Of a stretch of 49,687 nt of DNA, positions 46,901-49,687 are shown in pieces. The DNA is from an uncultured Prevotella sp. (lineage in GTDB: Bacteria > Bacteroidota > Bacteroidia > Bacteroidales > Bacteroidaceae): NCBI GenBank assembly GCA_900556465.1, contig USPK01000004.1, forward strand, positions 1-49,687, in the 5' to 3' direction. The notes under the pieces are model-generated. The model was not told where the DNA came from, ran no database searches, and worked only from the letters and a program-made list of their open reading frames with translations. Both the position numbers and the translations under genes were made by a program. Every line of letters begins with the position of its first letter. The stretch's first letter is position 1.

Positions 46901-49687
46901 CCTGAAGCCGAAGCCGTGGGCGAGGACACGCCCTGGGGCGAATTGACCTCAGCTATTGACAACACGCCCGTAACGTTTACCGAGGGAATGTATAACCTCC
47001 TGGTACACTACTCAACCGTAGCCACCGAGGGGGCGCTTAACCCGCCGTTGGTGCTCCGCCGCGAGCGGCTGAACATCAAGCTGCTGGAAAGCGGACTGCA
47101 GCTGGTGATCAAACCCATTCAGACCGTTTTGCCGCCAGATGATTTACCGGACGGGGTAACCGAGAATTGGGCCCGCATCTGCTGGGAATACATTCCGCTC
47201 GTGATGACCGTGACCAACGCAGCCCCGGAACTTCATGCGGGCTTCAATACGTTCTATCCCACACCGGACTTTAATCCGGCATTGCGCATCGGCCTGACCC
47301 AGATACGGGAACTGTCGGACGCCAGCCATACGCTCAATGTCTCCCTGCGCGGGGCCAAGCTGGTCACCGACGGGGCTGCGGATCACCTGAGCCTCATTAC
47401 GACCGAGGAGGGCTACGACAAGCTCTTCCTGATTGGTACCGACGACCCGGCTTATCAGCAGTACTTCACGGAGGACTTCGACCAGATGCGCCTGCCCATC
47501 GGCACGGTGACCGAACTCTATGCCCAGCCTTACACGACAGGGAGCGACTTTGATGACCACATGGACATCTGGTTCGACCTGTCGGAACAGGAGAACGGCT
47601 TCCAGTTCCAGCCGCGCGAGGGCTACACCTATACCTTCTGCGTACACTTCGAGGAACGGAGCAACGAGGGCGACGGCGCCATTGGCACGGCCTGCTACGG
47701 ACAGTTTAACGTGGACATGAAGGTGGTGCCGGAGTACGTGGTCTGGAACGGCAGCGACACGGACAACTGGAACAACGACGGGATGTGGCGTCGCGCCAAA
47801 GCGTCGGACTTCAACCACTCTGGCAACGACTACACGACGTACACGGAGAACGGGACCGACCCTGCCTTCGTGCCGATGCTGTTCACGAAAGTCATTGTCC
47901 CGAAAGGCAAGCGCATTGAGCTGTACCGGGCCGGCGTGTCCGGCCAGGACAACAACGGCCAGCTGCAGTGGGACTCTGACCGGCCGGAGCACATCGGCCC
48001 GGCGACGGAGCACATCCAGTACGACTTGATGACTTACCAGAACGGTAACGCCTGGTCGACGGAGCGCTACCGCGTGACGCTGTGCGACCAGATCCATCTG
48101 GAGCCGGGCGCGGAGGTGCTGCACGCTGAGCAGCTGATTCACAACAAGGCCTGGACCGACGTGGAGCTCACGCCCAAGCAGTGGAACCTGGTGAGCACGC
48201 CGCTCGCGGGCGTCTATGCCGGCGACTGGTACACGCAGACGACGGGCCGCCAGGCGACGGAATATTTTAAGGACATCACGTTCACCGGCGAGTATAACCG
48301 CCTCAATCCCGCCGTCTACCAGCGCAGCTGGAGCAACGGCGCTACGATAGTGGAGCAGAGCGTACCGAATACGCCGGTTAACTTCAGTACGTCGTGGAGC
48401 TCCGTTTACAACGACGCCTCGGTATCCTACGGGGCCGGTACGGGCTTCTCGCTGAACGCGATGCAGCCGACGACAGGACTGACGGGCGACAAGGTGCTTT
48501 TCCGTCTGCCCAAGGCGGATGCGAGCTACACCGTGGCGACGGGCTCCCTGAGCCGTCCGACGGACAGCGGGAAGTTTGCCGTGGGCGACATGCTGGACCG
48601 GAGTAATCCGGAGGGCACGCCCGACGCGACGCCGGAGAACCTGGACGTCACGCTGACGCCCTCCGCGGACGGGAAGTACGTCATCGTGGGCAATCCGTTC
48701 CCCGCCCATCTCGACGTGGAAAAGTTCCTGACGGAGAACAGCGGTGTGCTGGCTCAGAAATACTGGCTGACGAACGACGACGGCCCCATTGTGGGCAATG
48801 CGGGCGACGCCGGGCAGTGGGTGAACACCTATAATAATATAGGGACGTCGGTGCTGCTGCCGCCCTACGGCGCCTTCTATGCCGAACTCGTGAATGAAGG
48901 CACCGACCCTGTGACGGTGACGTTTACGGCCGACATGCAGGCCCTGGCATCCGCCACGACGGATGCCGGCGCCGACACCGGGAGCCAGACCAACGGTCTG
49001 CGCATAGCGGCGAAGGCCGAGGGCGGACAGAGCGCCGCGGTGGTGGTCTTTGACCCCGAGGCGGACAACGCGTTCGACGACGGCGAGGACACGCAACTGC
49101 TGCGCGGCCTTGTGCAGGACGACGAGCGGCAGCCCTACGTCTACACCGTGGCCGGAACGACGGCCGCCGCCGTGAACCGCGTGTGCGACGTGGCCCAGAT
49201 TCCGCTGGGCGTCTTTGCCGGAGCGGACGAGGCGGTGACGCTGACCTTTACGGGCCTGGCCGCCGTGGAGCGCGCGAGCCTCTACGACGCCGAACTGCAA
49301 AGCGAGCGCCGGCTCTACGAGGGCGACCAACTGGCCCTGACGGGCGCTTCGCACGGCCGCTATTTCCTCCGCCTGGTTCCCGCGCAGCCGACCGGCGTGG
49401 CCGACCAGACGACCGGGGGCGCCGCCATCAACATTTACAGCGTGACGCCCGGCGAGGTGGTCGTAGCCGCGACGGAAGCCTTGCAGCGCGTGGAGGTGTA
49501 CGACCTGGCGGGCCGCCGGGTGCGGGCCGTCGACGCGCAGGGCGAAACGGTGGTGAAGGTTTCCGACCTGCCCCGCGGCAATTACGTGGTACGGGCCGCG
49601 ACGGCCTCGGAGAACGGAACGGCCAAGTTGCTGTACCGGGCACAGAACGAAGCGTATAAGAAGGTGGACGGCGAAAAACGGCGAAAG
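43985..49687 (+). CDS. giant fimbrial-operon surface protein with T9SS-like C-terminal domain (partial)
   Basis: The frame opens with the ATG at 43985 and stays open for 1901 codons to the window edge, so the stop lies outside. The signal peptide (LALAFICLCLFPASSTAQ-like) has no lipobox, unlike the pilins before it. Most of the protein is beta-rich, Thr/Asp/Tyr-rich and of unrecognised family. A segment near residues 550-690 has a jelly-roll-like look (LFVSAWIKSAGNQG, then DFFIDDIQVYIQDP). The last 70 visible residues resemble a type A T9SS sorting domain: VVVAATEALQRVEVYDLAGR, then SDLPRGNYVVRA. I infer export through the type IX system and a tip or adhesin role, as for Mfa5 of Porphyromonas, but no von Willebrand A domain is seen. 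The first third is AT-richer than the rest. Confidence 0.82.
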   Translation, partial: MKYFHTFSFRRLLPALAFICLCLFPASSTAQVNGDKYESRYDGKNTSNLAIQHKKPKWYSIRESAGLSAAAKEMDTFDDANPMTTNPWTGTQIQSAHAYVDTIYMKKGSSIELTMPSRHGTTVTSIRSYQRWYNYRTEGTFRTTNSSRSSVYDLLTPADSRTAYRFENGYVGNPLVNIVYQSDGTNDFTSGLHAMDFYFPTDAQYSSWGSKSLNRDNDLYIVAVDVSCYLDFSENFSSNSTFRYSTFLSGKGGPWEPTLSQRVIFYIYGVDSSDEWPGSFRRLQTDNAYQLTGSNAKYLEEYEITFPIRHVSNKTDELVALSKDANAWVIPGAGSDNAVTVTLTDNTAGITLNGANSSGTLTLSGASRIIQFKYPTAIDYGMTMVNGNNTTATILVRKGKYNLARYKLTFLQETLPLTQQQIANLDNGTVPTDSYYYFPRRTPKYLREHYRLLTSLDFEYDQAAANTYYGSRGYYPFPLQWDNSSYAFYDGAPRASYPSSFTHDTFYLRGDFIGQNASPQWGYYVIMNNYNDIDYGSADINPPTDLGKDPSTYHLFVDASDRPGTIARLTFPEKLCNGSELFVSAWIKSAGNQGSGVDDAAVLFTVMGVRTVDGRKVYMPIYRHSSSQIRKTQFLDAGIPGCGAGNNQWMQVYFSFINEVPAGGTEFEEYALQIDNNCASTSGGDFFIDDIQVYIQDPTADVTQLEATCTGQRTLMNVSMDWERLTSRLGDTDATSGEDAIDFCFIDKTVYDDYLAEHPGEEAEALKEAAVNLGPDSDHSGNVTTFYFTLPFESNNEYDETNVRAEENLAANSANVKDGKYYFRRAGTVNNDDRRLTLNFYSDLKPFRPYYMLIREHRTDGAPELSDFVGVLEDECGMFTSFSVSSTTLVKVNGEIVNPTTDFCAGQIFDFTAQVRVPYVGESGEEEYFSIEDGIYFDWFFGSEDDFLAAHNEGEYGGESLAGALDAFRAVYPEAEAVGEDTPWGELTSAIDNTPVTFTEGMYNLLVHYSTVATEGALNPPLVLRRERLNIKLLESGLQLVIKPIQTVLPPDDLPDGVTENWARICWEYIPLVMTVTNAAPELHAGFNTFYPTPDFNPALRIGLTQIRELSDASHTLNVSLRGAKLVTDGAADHLSLITTEEGYDKLFLIGTDDPAYQQYFTEDFDQMRLPIGTVTELYAQPYTTGSDFDDHMDIWFDLSEQENGFQFQPREGYTYTFCVHFEERSNEGDGAIGTACYGQFNVDMKVVPEYVVWNGSDTDNWNNDGMWRRAKASDFNHSGNDYTTYTENGTDPAFVPMLFTKVIVPKGKRIELYRAGVSGQDNNGQLQWDSDRPEHIGPATEHIQYDLMTYQNGNAWSTERYRVTLCDQIHLEPGAEVLHAEQLIHNKAWTDVELTPKQWNLVSTPLAGVYAGDWYTQTTGRQATEYFKDITFTGEYNRLNPAVYQRSWSNGATIVEQSVPNTPVNFSTSWSSVYNDASVSYGAGTGFSLNAMQPTTGLTGDKVLFRLPKADASYTVATGSLSRPTDSGKFAVGDMLDRSNPEGTPDATPENLDVTLTPSADGKYVIVGNPFPAHLDVEKFLTENSGVLAQKYWLTNDDGPIVGNAGDAGQWVNTYNNIGTSVLLPPYGAFYAELVNEGTDPVTVTFTADMQALASATTDAGADTGSQTNGLRIAAKAEGGQSAAVVVFDPEADNAFDDGEDTQLLRGLVQDDERQPYVYTVAGTTAAAVNRVCDVAQIPLGVFAGADEAVTLTFTGLAAVERASLYDAELQSERRLYEGDQLALTGASHGRYFLRLVPAQPTGVADQTTGGAAINIYSVTPGEVVVAATEALQRVEVYDLAGRRVRAVDAQGETVVKVSDLPRGNYVVRAATASENGTAKLLYRAQNEAYKKVDGEKRRK

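Noticed and set aside
47144..49354. 736-codon minus-strand frame opposite the giant fimbrial-operon gene
   Set aside because: Arg/Val/Gly-rich shadow; the plus-strand frame is continuous from a signal peptide to a T9SS-like domain.
1..49687. CRISPR array, prophage, insertion sequence or toxin-antitoxin pair
   Set aside because: No direct repeats with unique spacers, no transposase, integrase or phage structural motif, and no small paired genes were seen. The 21-bp arrays have 4-bp spacers, far too short for CRISPR.

Overview
The window is chromosomal DNA from a high-GC member of the Bacteroidales (phylum Bacteroidota). The evidence is a Bacteroidota-type promoter box (TAnnTTTG) in front of most genes, a Bacteroidota LptD, a TonB receptor next to a GH36 alpha-galactosidase, GH92, an S1 sulfatase, a B12-dependent ribonucleotide reductase, a carboxynorspermidine-type dehydrogenase next to bcp and recA, and a type V (FimA/Mfa1-like) fimbrial operon whose last gene ends in a type IX secretion (T9SS)-like C-terminal domain. 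The family or genus cannot be fixed from sequence alone. No phage, insertion sequence, CRISPR array or plasmid function was seen.

Layout. 0.2-3.8 kb: lptD and a BACON-like lipoprotein (+), convergent with asnA (-). 5.1 kb: tRNA-Arg(CCG). 5.5-10 kb: TonB-dependent receptor plus GH36 alpha-galactosidase (+). 10.3-16.1 kb: minus-strand genes for an M64 peptidase, an OmpA-type lipoprotein, an RluA pseudouridine synthase and a GH92 mannosidase. 16.5-18.7 kb: a MATE transporter (+) with a hairpin-rich leader, convergent with an NlpE-like lipoprotein (-). 18.9-22.05 kb: a TPP riboswitch driving thiS-thiG-thiH-thiF (+). 22.1-29.5 kb, all (-): a FolB-HAD fusion, nrdJ, a serine-type sulfatase and a phosphohexomutase (glmM-like). 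29.9 kb: a nitroreductase (+). 31-34.2 kb (-): carboxynorspermidine dehydrogenase, bcp, recA and a small lipoprotein. 34.2-35.3 kb: about 1.1 kb without protein genes, holding a structured ncRNA, terminators and a repeat array. 35.3 kb to the end: a seven-gene fimbrial operon (+) that runs off the window.

How it fits together. The alpha-galactosidase, alpha-mannosidase, sulfatase and M64 peptidase point to life on host or dietary glycans and glycoproteins. The fimbrial operon supplies two outer-membrane/periplasmic accessory proteins (DUF3575 and DUF3868/OmpA/TPR), a major fimbrillin, an Mfa2/FimB-type anchor, two further lipoprotein pilins and a giant non-lipoprotein tip or accessory protein. 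The gene order recalls mfa1-mfa5 of Porphyromonas.

Most notable points: (i) a family of 17-bp quasi-palindromes repeated every exactly 21 bp in three intergenic regions; (ii) a dihydroneopterin aldolase fused to a HAD phosphatase; (iii) a closed-ended structured ncRNA next to a C9 tract; (iv) a multi-hairpin leader before the MATE gene; (v) a strong terminator between the major fimbrillin and its minor subunits.
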